Part shown: positions 16,206 through 25,108 of the stretch, one piece after another
Numbering within the stretch: position 1 is the stretch's first letter
Layout of the letters: the number at the start of each line of letters is the position of its first letter
Assembly (NCBI GenBank): GCA_016786665.1
Contig: JAEUVZ010000059.1
Coordinates: 16,129-80,128, forward strand
Length of the DNA: 64,000 nt
Source: Flavipsychrobacter sp.
GTDB taxonomy: Bacteria; Bacteroidota; Bacteroidia; Chitinophagales; Chitinophagaceae
Reading direction: 5' to 3'
Made by a program: the position numbers and the translations under genes
Notes under the pieces: model-generated
Seen by the model: the letters and a program-made list of their open reading frames with translations, nothing else
What the model was told of the DNA's origin: nothing
The model's database searches: none

Positions 16206-16975
16206 TGGGTTTATTGGGAGACCTTTTCCGGAGGAGCAAGACGAGTGAGACCAGTGGAGGAGCGCCGTCTTCGCCCTTGTTGGACTGGATGAAGGTGGAT
16301 ATTCATAACCATATACTTCCGGGTATAGATGATGGATCCCCGGATGTGGAGACGAGCCTGCAGTTCTTAAGAAAATACCATGAGCTGGGCATCAGTACGG
16401 TAGTGGCCACATCGCATATACGGCACCCCCTGTTCCCCAACGACAAGGGAACGATACGGGAGGCTTATGAGCGGTTGGAGTCGGCGCCAGGAAGAAATGA
16501 AATCCCTGTCAGGTTATTGCACAGCGCAGAGTACTTTATAGATGACCACTTCCTGGACCTGGTGATGCGCGATGAGGTGATGCCCTTTGGTGGTGGCTAT
16601 GTACTGGCAGAGTTATCGCTCTCGAACCGCTCGTACCTGGATATGGAGCAGATAGCCGGGCAACTGATTGACCGGGAGTTCCGCCCGATACTGGCGCATC
16701 CTGAGCGGTACCTGTACTGGAGCAAGTCCCCGGAAATGTTTCACCGTCTGAAGTCGTATGGCTGGTCGCTGCAACTGAACCTGATGTCGCTTGCCGGGTA
16801 TTACGGGAAAATAGAGCAAAAAGTTGCCACTACACTGCTGCAGGAAGGACTAATTGATTTTGTGGGTACAGATATTCATCGCCTGAGCCACTTTGATGTA
16901 GTGAGGTCGATAGACAAGGAACTGCTGGAGACACTGAAACAAACATATTTGATCAATAAACTACTTACCATATAG
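16205..16975 (+). CDS. CpsB/YwqE-type PHP tyrosine-protein phosphatase
   Basis: 256-residue PHP-superfamily metal-dependent phosphatase. Metal ligands appear in VDIHNHILPGIDDGS (His34, His36), TSHI, SAEYFI, LAHPERY and GTDIHR. Enzymes of this type remove phosphate from the tyrosine tail of the cognate Wzc/BY-kinase and so set polymer length or export. The N-terminal 28 residues are a basic, low-complexity extension. The gene starts inside the stop codon of the Wza-like gene and is followed after 3 bp by the kinase gene. Confidence 0.92.
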   Translation: MGLLGDLFRRSKTSETSGGAPSSPLLDWMKVDIHNHILPGIDDGSPDVETSLQFLRKYHELGISTVVATSHIRHPLFPNDKGTIREAYERLESAPGRNEIPVRLLHSAEYFIDDHFLDLVMRDEVMPFGGGYVLAELSLSNRSYLDMEQIAGQLIDREFRPILAHPERYLYWSKSPEMFHRLKSYGWSLQLNLMSLAGYYGKIEQKVATTLLQEGLIDFVGTDIHRLSHFDVVRSIDKELLETLKQTYLINKLLTI

Positions 16976-16978
16976 CCA

Positions 16979-19390
16979 ATGGCCAATAATCTCAAAAATA
17001 AAAACGCGGCCGCCACGCAGTTGCAGAGCGATAGCTCTAACCGGATCAATATTAACCCGGCGCGGCTACTCGGGTTAGTAATGAGCCGCTGGCACTGGGT
17101 GGCTATTTCTTTTGTGCTGGGACTTGCAATAGCGTTTTTGTACGCTAAGTCGGTGCCGTATGCATACCTCTCGGAATCGCTGATTCAGTATGACGCTAAA
17201 AGTAAGGAAGCGAAATTTTCGGCTACGGAACTGGTAACCGGAGGCAAGGAGTCGGGGAGTGACAAGGCTGCGGAGGTGTACCGGATTAAATCTACCTACG
17301 TGGTGAAGCGTACCCTTGATTCGCTGAATACACATTTCTTTTTCTTTCGTAAAGAAGGGCTGCGTAACACCAACATTTACCCGCAGCGCGCCTTTAATAG
17401 CGAAATACTCGATTATAACATTGACCTATATAAGGGAGGGATGTTCGTGTTGAATAAGAAGGGTGCATCGTACGATTTGCAGTATGTGAATGAGGCGGTA
17501 GCAATAGATACTACGTTTAAGAATGTGAAGGCTGGTATGCTGGTGAAAGTACCCGGGCTCTATTTTACCATAACCTCAGACGTGGTAGGTGATTTTGATA
17601 AGGTGAGTTTCAGCTTCATTGATTATTGGCAATGGAACCAGCTATCGGAAAGGATGGCTATTTCGGAAGTGGAACGGGGCGTTCCGGTTATGAGGGCCAC
17701 CTTCTCCTGGAATAATCCAACTTTTACCCGTGATTTTCTCAATACGGTGGTGGTAACCTACCGGAACTTTGACCTGGAAACAAAGAGGGCCTCTTCCGCT
17801 GAAAGCCTGAAATTTATAGACCAGCAGCTTGCAACGTTTGAAGGCTTGATGCGCCAGTCCTCCTCAGACCTGGCTAGTATTAAGCGCAGTTATAATCTTG
17901 TGGATGTTAGCGCTACCTCTACGCAATATATGTCGAGAGTGTCGGCGCTTGAGGAGCGTAAGCTTCAATTGAAAATACAAGGCGACAACTTTGACATGGT
18001 TACGGAGAACATAAAGAACAACAAGGAAGTGGTAGCCAACGTGGTAGGCTGGGACAACCAGCCAGACCCGTTCCTTAATTCTATGTTGGAGAGCCTGAAC
18101 CTAAAAATGGCGCAACGTAAGCAAAGCCTGATTAATTTTTCGGAACAGTCGGTATTGATAAAAAATCTGGATGAGGATATCGCTATTCTTAAGCACAAGA
18201 TAGTGGAGAATGTTAATCTCCAAAAGAGAAAGGCGGAGCAGGCGTATCGTGCCTATGACCAGCAACTCAATGCCCTGAACAAAGACCTGAACAAAATGCC
18301 TACCGCAGAGCGCGACCTGCTGTATACCACCAGCGATGTGGACGTGAACAAGAACATCTATACACTGCTGCTGAATAAAAAGTTGGAGACTTCTATAGAC
18401 ATGGCGGGCCAAACGCCTTCTTTTTCTGCGATTGAAGTGGCCCGCATATCGAAGTTGACTGGTCCTTTTGAGACGCTGATAGCCGTGATAGGCGCTATAG
18501 TAGGTCTGTTGCTGGGTGTTGTGTTGATATTCCTGGTGCGCGCATTCAATTCCCGCTTTGTGGACGTGAACGATATCGTGCGCACTCCGGAGGTTTCACT
18601 GACGGGGATAGTAAAGAGCATAAAGAAAGTGGATGACAGCCGTATGTTAAACCTTCAGCATACGGAAGCGGCCCTCGCGGAGAGCATGAACTCTATCCGT
18701 ACCAATGTGTTGTACCAACTGAGCAATAATACCCATAAGATAGTTGCTATTACATCGGCGGCGGCAGGCGAAGGGAAATCGTTTCTGTCGGTGAACCTGG
18801 CCGTGAGCCTGGCAAAGCTTGGTAAGAGTGTGGTACTGGTGGCCACCGACCTGCGCCGGTCGCGCCTGCACGCGTATTTCAATGATGAGAACAAGACTGG
18901 CCTGAGCAACTACCTGGAAAAGGGCAGCTCTGAATTGAATAGTATTATCCGCACATCTTCCGCCCCAGGCCTTCACTACATTACCGCGGGCAAGTCGGTT
19001 ACCAATCCGTCGGAATTGCTGCACCGTGAATTTTTCGCTGAGACTCTAGAAGAGCTAAAAGGCCGGTTTGACTATGTAATACTGGATACCGCCCCGGTAG
19101 GGCTGGTGAGTGACAGTGTACAGGCGATGCGCAGCGCAGATGTGAACCTTTTTGTTCTTCGCTGGAGGTACTCGCCTAAGACGGCAGTATCACTGCCCTA
19201 TACCCTGGTGGATGAATATGGGCTGAGCAAAATATCGGTAGTGGTGAATGATTTCCGTGATGACGCCCTTTATAGCTCACTGGGAGATGATGACGATACC
19301 TACAAAGCGCTCTATACCAACTATGGTGATTATTATGGTTCGGAAGATGCCGGTATCCGCCGTGGCTGGAAATTACTAAAGCGAAAGTGA
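16979..19390 (+). CDS. Wzc-type polysaccharide co-polymerase with BY-kinase domain
   Basis: 803 residues. A Wzz domain with a first membrane helix (about 38-57) leads to a large periplasmic coiled region and a second helix (about 500-523). The cytoplasmic bacterial tyrosine-kinase domain follows, with Walker A near 594-602 (AAAGEGKS), Walker A' VATDLRRSR and Walker B VILDTAPVG. The C-terminus is tyrosine-rich (YSSLGDDDDTYKALYTNYG and more Tyr after it), the expected autophosphorylation cluster. It controls chain length and drives export with the Wza-like channel; the PHP phosphatase next door should reset it. Confidence 0.93.
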   Translation: MANNLKNKNAAATQLQSDSSNRININPARLLGLVMSRWHWVAISFVLGLAIAFLYAKSVPYAYLSESLIQYDAKSKEAKFSATELVTGGKESGSDKAAEVYRIKSTYVVKRTLDSLNTHFFFFRKEGLRNTNIYPQRAFNSEILDYNIDLYKGGMFVLNKKGASYDLQYVNEAVAIDTTFKNVKAGMLVKVPGLYFTITSDVVGDFDKVSFSFIDYWQWNQLSERMAISEVERGVPVMRATFSWNNPTFTRDFLNTVVVTYRNFDLETKRASSAESLKFIDQQLATFEGLMRQSSSDLASIKRSYNLVDVSATSTQYMSRVSALEERKLQLKIQGDNFDMVTENIKNNKEVVANVVGWDNQPDPFLNSMLESLNLKMAQRKQSLINFSEQSVLIKNLDEDIAILKHKIVENVNLQKRKAEQAYRAYDQQLNALNKDLNKMPTAERDLLYTTSDVDVNKNIYTLLLNKKLETSIDMAGQTPSFSAIEVARISKLTGPFETLIAVIGAIVGLLLGVVLIFLVRAFNSRFVDVNDIVRTPEVSLTGIVKSIKKVDDSRMLNLQHTEAALAESMNSIRTNVLYQLSNNTHKIVAITSAAAGEGKSFLSVNLAVSLAKLGKSVVLVATDLRRSRLHAYFNDENKTGLSNYLEKGSSELNSIIRTSSAPGLHYITAGKSVTNPSELLHREFFAETLEELKGRFDYVILDTAPVGLVSDSVQAMRSADVNLFVLRWRYSPKTAVSLPYTLVDEYGLSKISVVVNDFRDDALYSSLGDDDDTYKALYTNYGDYYGSEDAGIRRGWKLLKRK

Positions 19391-19402
19391 CAATACAGAA
19401 GG

Positions 19403-20692
19403 ATGAACTTTGCGATAACGAGGATAGAGTTGGTCTCCCGTATAGTAGCAGTACTGCTGGCTATCCTGTGTTTTTATGCCAATTTCTCGTTGAACAGCGG
19501 TACGCTGATATTTTACGGATGCCTGGCCGTTTGCGCTATACTGCTGGTGCGGACAACTAAGCATAAATACCTGTTCCTGACCTGTATTTTTATCTCGTCG
19601 TATGTGCTTCTGCTCTATCCTTATTTTGTTAATAATATGAGGATAGGTACGTTTTCTGATCTTAACGTGTCTTCTCTTTTTCAGCGGACTATTTATCTTT
19701 TTTCCGTATTCCTGTGTTCGCTGCTTTTCTTTTTGAAAGAGTTGCCAGAAGTGCCCGTTGCCCATCGTATTCCTGTACAAGACAATAATCTCATATTCTA
19801 TCTGAATTTGCTGGTAATGATCGGAATTGTCGTCTTCGGGGCATCCGGCCAGACGGTAATGGAAGCGGGATATGGCCAGAATAAAGGTAGCTTTTCGTTG
19901 GCCTATATTTATTTTCCTTTCTTCTTCCTGGCGTCCTATCTATACTCGGGCCGGAAAAAGGGGCGGCTTATATGGATATTACTGGTGGCCCTGGCGTTTA
20001 TCGCGCGGAGCCTGTCGTTCGGGGGGCGGATGGGAACGATATCTATTCTGCTGGTAGTGTACTTGCTTTTTTTTGATGCGCGCATATCATTTACCACGTT
20101 GCTGGTGCTGGCTATTGTAGGGTTTGCCTTTTTCTCTTTCTGGGGACAGTTTCGCAGTAACCCCTCGCTGGCGAATCTCAGTTTAGCAGAAATGTTTGAT
20201 TTTTCCATAAAGCACAAGGATAAGTATACTGCGATGGGTAACAATCAAACCGATGTATTTTATGCTTCGGTACGAATAGTTACTATGGTGGATGTTGGGA
20301 TGATAGATGCCGCCAAACGAATTCAATCACTGGGTTTATTTTTTCTCTCTGTGGTGGTGCCGTATTCCAAGCTGCCACCCTTAGCTAATCTTTCTTCGTA
20401 TCGCCTGGATACCTATAATTCACTAGGTGGCGGCTTGATATTTGCTTATTTCTATACATATCTTTCTTACTTCGGGATAGTATTGGTAGCAAGGTACATT
20501 ACCTTCTTGTGGGATTTGATGCGGACCTCCAAACGTAAATATGTGCTGGCATATGTGATACTCGTGTATGCCACTATAAATACCTGGTTGGCCTACCATC
20601 CCATTACTATGATAAAGTTGTGTGTGTGGGGCGTAGTATATATTTACGTGCTGGATATAGTAGGAGGGTGGCTGGTAAAGAAGAATGCCTGA
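19403..20692 (+). CDS. Wzy-like O-antigen/capsule polymerase
   Basis: 429 residues, about ten to twelve membrane segments, with a long extracytoplasmic loop between roughly 240 and 340 as in Wzy polymerases. Sequence identity among Wzy proteins is low, so the call rests on topology, length and location between the Wzc kinase and a Wzx flippase. A reasonable ribosome-binding stretch (GAAGG) lies just before the ATG. It would join repeat units on the periplasmic side. Confidence 0.78.
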   Translation: MNFAITRIELVSRIVAVLLAILCFYANFSLNSGTLIFYGCLAVCAILLVRTTKHKYLFLTCIFISSYVLLLYPYFVNNMRIGTFSDLNVSSLFQRTIYLFSVFLCSLLFFLKELPEVPVAHRIPVQDNNLIFYLNLLVMIGIVVFGASGQTVMEAGYGQNKGSFSLAYIYFPFFFLASYLYSGRKKGRLIWILLVALAFIARSLSFGGRMGTISILLVVYLLFFDARISFTTLLVLAIVGFAFFSFWGQFRSNPSLANLSLAEMFDFSIKHKDKYTAMGNNQTDVFYASVRIVTMVDVGMIDAAKRIQSLGLFFLSVVVPYSKLPPLANLSSYRLDTYNSLGGGLIFAYFYTYLSYFGIVLVARYITFLWDLMRTSKRKYVLAYVILVYATINTWLAYHPITMIKLCVWGVVYIYVLDIVGGWLVKKNA

Positions 20693-20717
20693 TCAATAAT
20701 TTCTACCTCAAGGGACT

Positions 20718-22244
20718 ATGTCATTAACCCGGAAAGATATAACGCTTAGCTTTTTCTGGTCGTTTACCGGTTTTATTGCCGGTATAGCCCGGGCTGTGTT
20801 TTTGTTGCCAGTTTTCTTAAGCCATTGGAGCACGGAATCATATGGCTTTTGGACTGTGGTCATATCGTTTTACGCGATGTCTGTGTATGTGATAGAAGGT
20901 TATAGCCGGTATAACATAAACGAATACAGTAAGCTGTTCTTTAAAGGGGAGGAGCGGGCCCATACGTATATGGGAAGCGGGCTGCGGTTTATGATATTGC
21001 TCAGCGTGCTTGCGGTGGCCCTGATGTCTGTAGTGTTGCACGTTCCCGGTTGGGTGGAACGACTTTTTCATTCCGGTACTGATGCTGTAGCTCAAAGCCA
21101 TCTGCACTACTGTCTGCTGGTGATGTTTGTGCTAGCCTGTGTGCACAGCATTGTAAAGTACCTGGCATATGCGGTACTGCCTTATGGAAAGGTATATATA
21201 CCGGAGCGCTTTGGCGCTGTGTATGCGATATTGGAGGCATTACTTTGGCTGTTTGCTGCCATGCGGTTGTTGAGCCTGTTCTGGGTGTTTTTTGTTTATG
21301 CCGCAGTTCTGATACTGGTGTCTTTGATTTTTCTACGCAGCATGGTCAAGAAATACGATTTTTACCAGTCCATATTCCGGAATGGTAGCCTGAAAGAGGG
21401 AGTTGGCCAGGCAAAGCGCTCGCTGTCGATGGTGGTAAATAACTTTTGTGAGAAGTTTACGGTAGATGGCCTTAACGTAATAGTATCGGCATTTTATTCG
21501 GCCTTTTTGGTGCCTGTTTATGCTGCTAAGAGAACTATGTCGAACCTGATGGTGACCGGCACCAACATGATGGTGGCCACATTCACTATAGAGTACCAGA
21601 AGCATAGTGTGAATAAAGATGGCAAATCACTATTCAATTTATTCAATGCCACGTGGTTACTTGTCGGCATCATTGTGAACTATGGTATTGTGGTCTTTTA
21701 CTCTTTTCTGCCTGATATTTTCCGTATATGGACGAGGGGGAAACTCCAGATGGATATATCGCTATTCAATTATTTGCTGGCGACCGGTGTGTTTGTCGTC
21801 TATGGCACTAATATAGTAACCTACCTGAAAGCGCTTAACAAGGTGCGATTGGTATTTATTGTTGCGGTTTCCCGGGCTATATTGTTGCTGAGCCTCATTA
21901 TGATACTGCCGAAAAAACTGGAAAATATAGGGTTGAGCCTGCTGGTGACGGAATGGACCGTTAATATTATTTTGCTGAACGTTATTCTCTACCGCGAATT
22001 AGTTGCATTTCACTGTGAAGATATAGCCCGCAAGATGTTTTGGAACATCTTGCCTTTCCTGCTAACGGCGGGCTATCTTCTTACCCATGCTTTTTTCCCG
22101 TTAGAGCCTTACCTGAAGATGACAATTACACTGGTTATTCTTACGGTGGTATACTACTTACAAATAATGCGGGTTGATAATGAAGCGCTTATTGTGCGCC
22201 TGCAAGTGTTGAAGTATAGGCTAACCGGGGGAAAGAGGAAGTGA
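20718..22244 (+). CDS. Wzx-like polysaccharide flippase
   Basis: 508-residue multi-pass protein with about twelve to fourteen hydrophobic segments and the MATE/MVF-type N-terminus (ITLSFFWSFTGFIAGIARAVFLLPVFL). Placement immediately after the polymerase gene supports translocation of undecaprenyl-linked repeat units across the inner membrane. Its 3' end overlaps the convergent glycosyltransferase gene by 24 bp. Confidence 0.82.
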   Translation: MSLTRKDITLSFFWSFTGFIAGIARAVFLLPVFLSHWSTESYGFWTVVISFYAMSVYVIEGYSRYNINEYSKLFFKGEERAHTYMGSGLRFMILLSVLAVALMSVVLHVPGWVERLFHSGTDAVAQSHLHYCLLVMFVLACVHSIVKYLAYAVLPYGKVYIPERFGAVYAILEALLWLFAAMRLLSLFWVFFVYAAVLILVSLIFLRSMVKKYDFYQSIFRNGSLKEGVGQAKRSLSMVVNNFCEKFTVDGLNVIVSAFYSAFLVPVYAAKRTMSNLMVTGTNMMVATFTIEYQKHSVNKDGKSLFNLFNATWLLVGIIVNYGIVVFYSFLPDIFRIWTRGKLQMDISLFNYLLATGVFVVYGTNIVTYLKALNKVRLVFIVAVSRAILLLSLIMILPKKLENIGLSLLVTEWTVNIILLNVILYRELVAFHCEDIARKMFWNILPFLLTAGYLLTHAFFPLEPYLKMTITLVILTVVYYLQIMRVDNEALIVRLQVLKYRLTGGKRK

Positions 22245-23105
22245 TTCATTCGTTTCCATCATAACCCTGTGAATAACTGTACTCTCTACTTTTTCATCAA
22301 ACTTACGTGCGAAGAGGTTTTCTGAACTCATAAAAGATTGATAGTCATTCATCGATAATATCCGGGGGTAAGTGGGCCCGGTCTTCCAATCGAAGTAGCG
22401 GTAGTGACGGCTATCCCTGCTGTTGGTAATCGTTTGCGCTACATGCATCACCGCTGTTTGTATAAACAACTCATCTGAGGCGCGCGAGTGATGAAACTGC
22501 TTCAAGAACCAGGGGTTTTCGTCTATGAATGAAAGAACGGACTTGACAGTTTCCCTGGTAAGGTTAAACCACTGCGAGCCACCATAAAGTTTGCTTTTCA
22601 CCTTTCTTTTAAGGCCCAGTATCTTTTGTACGCCTCTAACTACTTTCATGGCTGCACGTACCGGCAGGTTAATGACCGTATCGTGCATAGCAGTGGACTC
22701 CCAATATAGGGTCATCCTCTCCAGTCCACCCTGTGCGCCCCAATAATCCAGAGGTAGCGGATGACATTCTATATGGTCTGCATAGTGCTGCTCTACAAAT
22801 GTTGCGATTGCTTTGTTGCTTTTTATAGGCAGGTCTTGCCCGCTGATCAGCATATAGTAGTCGCAGTTGTGCGAGAGTGCGCTTCGTAGCAATTCCAGTT
22901 CGGCTAGTACAATATTGAAGGAACCCCAAGACGTTCTGTATCGCTGTTGCAGGATATGTACGTGTTCTTCTTCAGTGATTTCGGAAGAAATAGAACTGGC
23001 AGTGTCAAAATGAAGATATACCTCAAAGTCTTGTTTGAGCCGGTTCACCAGCAGCCGGAGCTGCCCGGGGTTTTTATGTGCCAGTATCAGTATTGCAATC
23101 TTCAT
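22221..23105 (-). CDS. Core-2/I-branching beta-1,6-N-acetylglucosaminyltransferase-like
   Basis: 294 residues of the GT14-like branching enzyme family. Hallmarks: MKIAILILAHKNPGQ at the N-terminus, YYMLISGQDLPIKS, GSQWFNLTRETV and HHSRASDELFIQT. Family enzymes transfer a sugar (GlcNAc or xylose) to make branches. The frame is open to 23189 but the family start at 23105 is clear. It is encoded opposite the capsule genes, overlapping the flippase 3' end, and is the only glycosyltransferase in this island; its acceptor is not known. Confidence 0.9.
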   Translation of the reverse strand: MKIAILILAHKNPGQLRLLVNRLKQDFEVYLHFDTASSISSEITEEEHVHILQQRYRTSWGSFNIVLAELELLRSALSHNCDYYMLISGQDLPIKSNKAIATFVEQHYADHIECHPLPLDYWGAQGGLERMTLYWESTAMHDTVINLPVRAAMKVVRGVQKILGLKRKVKSKLYGGSQWFNLTRETVKSVLSFIDENPWFLKQFHHSRASDELFIQTAVMHVAQTITNSRDSRHYRYFDWKTGPTYPRILSMNDYQSFMSSENLFARKFDEKVESTVIHRVMMETNESLPLSPG

Positions 23106-23210
23106 ATAACGAGTGCTTTGCAATATTATAGAAATAACCTTACAAGCCATAAGCGGAAATAAATTATCGGCAGCACCGTGAGCGGGCATTAGGCCGTAAC
23201 TTTATAGCAG

Positions 23211-24305
23211 ATGAAAGGATTTGTTTTTACGGAATTTCGTGCGGGAGCAGCGCAGCCGCCGTTTGAGCGGTTGTTCAACCTCTTTATGGAGCTGCTTCAG
23301 TACACCAACGGAGATGCAACGGAAGCATTTGACTGGCTGAATCAACTGGACCGTAAGTATGCACTGACCGATGACAAGTATGGAATAGGCGACTTTATAG
23401 AAGACCTGAAAGAGCAAGGTTATCTGAAGGAGGGCGAGCAGGACGGAGTATATAAGATAACAGCGAAGTCGGAGCAGACTATCCGGAAGCGCTCGCTGGA
23501 CGAGATATTTGGGAAGTTGAAAAAGGCGAAACGTGGCAATCACCAGACATTTAAGTCTGGCCAGGGGGATGAACTGAATCCTGAGACACGCCCGTATATG
23601 TTTGGAGATGCCCCAGAACGCATAGACTACACCAGCAGCCTGCGCAATGCATTTATCAATCATGGTATAGATCAGCTCTCTATGCGGGAGGGAGACCTGG
23701 AGATGCATGAAATGGACTACAAGACCCAGACTTCCACAGTGCTGATGATAGATATATCGCACTCGATGATACTGTATGGTGAGGACAGGATAACTCCGGC
23801 CAAGCGGGTAGCCATGGCGCTCAGCGAACTAATCACTACCCGCTACCCGAAAGATACACTGGATATAGTGGTGTTTGGCAATGATGCGTGGCAGATAGAA
23901 ATGAAAGACCTGCCGTACCTGGAAGTGGGTCCCTACCACACCAATACCGTTGCCGGGCTGGAACTGGCGATGGATATCCTTCGACGCCGAAAGACGCCGA
24001 ACAAACAGATATTCATGATAACAGACGGCAAACCTACGTGCCTGAAAGTGGGTAATAAATACTATAAGAACAGCTTTGGTATAGATGCAAAAATCCTGAA
24101 CCGCACGCTGAACCTGGCGGGACAACTACGGAGGTTGAAAATACCTGTTATAACGTTTATGATAGCGAACGACCCTTACCTGCAATCGTTTGTGCGGGAG
24201 TTTACCGAAGTGAATAACGGGAAAGCGTTCTACTCTTCGCTAGACGGGTTGGGGCAGTTTGTTTTTGAAGATTACGAACGGAATAAAAGAAAACGGATGA
24301 GGTAG
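23211..24305 (+). CDS. VWA-domain protein
   Basis: 364 residues. The first 140 form an alpha-helical charged region (ATEAFDWLNQLDRKY, SLDEIFGKLKKAKRG). The C-terminal von Willebrand factor A domain has an intact MIDAS: DISHS near 185-189 (DxSxS), the Thr in the middle, and TDGKPT near 265. Similar proteins usually work with a MoxR or Mg-chelatase-like AAA+ ATPase, but no such gene lies nearby. It is cytoplasmic: no signal peptide or membrane helix is seen. It ends 4 bp from the convergent pyrH gene. Confidence 0.85.
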   Translation: MKGFVFTEFRAGAAQPPFERLFNLFMELLQYTNGDATEAFDWLNQLDRKYALTDDKYGIGDFIEDLKEQGYLKEGEQDGVYKITAKSEQTIRKRSLDEIFGKLKKAKRGNHQTFKSGQGDELNPETRPYMFGDAPERIDYTSSLRNAFINHGIDQLSMREGDLEMHEMDYKTQTSTVLMIDISHSMILYGEDRITPAKRVAMALSELITTRYPKDTLDIVVFGNDAWQIEMKDLPYLEVGPYHTNTVAGLELAMDILRRRKTPNKQIFMITDGKPTCLKVGNKYYKNSFGIDAKILNRTLNLAGQLRRLKIPVITFMIANDPYLQSFVREFTEVNNGKAFYSSLDGLGQFVFEDYERNKRKRMR

Positions 24306-24309
24306 CCGG

Positions 24310-25020
24310 TTAGTTGACCAGCGTACCCACCTGCTTGCCAATTACAACTTTCAGAAGGTTGCCGGTACTGTTCATGTCGAAAACGATGATGGGCAAATCA
24401 TTTTCCTGGCAGAGTGTGAATGCGGTCATGTCCATTACCTTCAATCCTTTGCTGATAACATCATTAAAACTCAGCTTTTTAAAGCGTACCGCTGTTTTGT
24501 CTTTTTCAGGATCGGCGCTGTATATGCCATCTACACGTGTTCCTTTCAGTATTACATCGGCATTTATCTCTATTGCCCTTAGTGAGCCGGCGGTATCGGT
24601 AGTGAAATAAGGATTACCTGTTCCGGCGCCGAATATTACTACGCGGCCTTTTTCCAGGTGGCGGATGGCACGGCGCCGTATGTAGGGCTCGGCCACCTGC
24701 TCCATTTTTATGGCGCTTTGCAGACGCGTTTTGCAGCCTGCTTTTTCCAGTGCGGCCTGCAGGGCCATACCGTTGATAACCGTTGCCAGCATACCCATAT
24801 AATCGCCCTGGGCACGTTCAATGCCTGTTTCGGCCTCGTTCATGCCGCGGTATATATTTCCACCGCCAATTACTACTGCTACCTGCACTCCCAGGTCGGT
24901 AATGGCCTTAATGTCCAGAGCGTATTGTTCCAGCATTTTGGGGTCGAGACCGAAATTGCGGTCGCCCATAAGGGACTCGCCGGAGAGCTTTAGCAGAACA
25001 CGATTGTACTTTGGCAGCAT
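24310..25020 (-). CDS. pyrH: UMP kinase
   Basis: 236-residue amino-acid-kinase-fold enzyme phosphorylating UMP to UDP in pyrimidine nucleotide synthesis. Motifs: [58 protein letters not shown] and [11 protein letters not shown]. Length and ends match bacterial PyrH. It is a lone gene here, convergent with the VWA gene; the usual frr/tsf neighbours are absent. Confidence 0.97.
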   Translation of the reverse strand: MLPKYNRVLLKLSGESLMGDRNFGLDPKMLEQYALDIKAITDLGVQVAVVIGGGNIYRGMNEAETGIERAQGDYMGMLATVINGMALQAALEKAGCKTRLQSAIKMEQVAEPYIRRRAIRHLEKGRVVIFGAGTGNPYFTTDTAGSLRAIEINADVILKGTRVDGIYSADPEKDKTAVRFKKLSFNDVISKGLKVMDMTAFTLCQENDLPIIVFDMNSTGNLLKVVIGKQVGTLVN

Positions 25021-25108
25021 GGCAGGAATTTGCCTGCAAAGAAAATAAAAAAAAGCGACTATCGCGGCTTATAATTTGTCACAGAAATAGGTTACACCCT
25101 CCGGTTGA

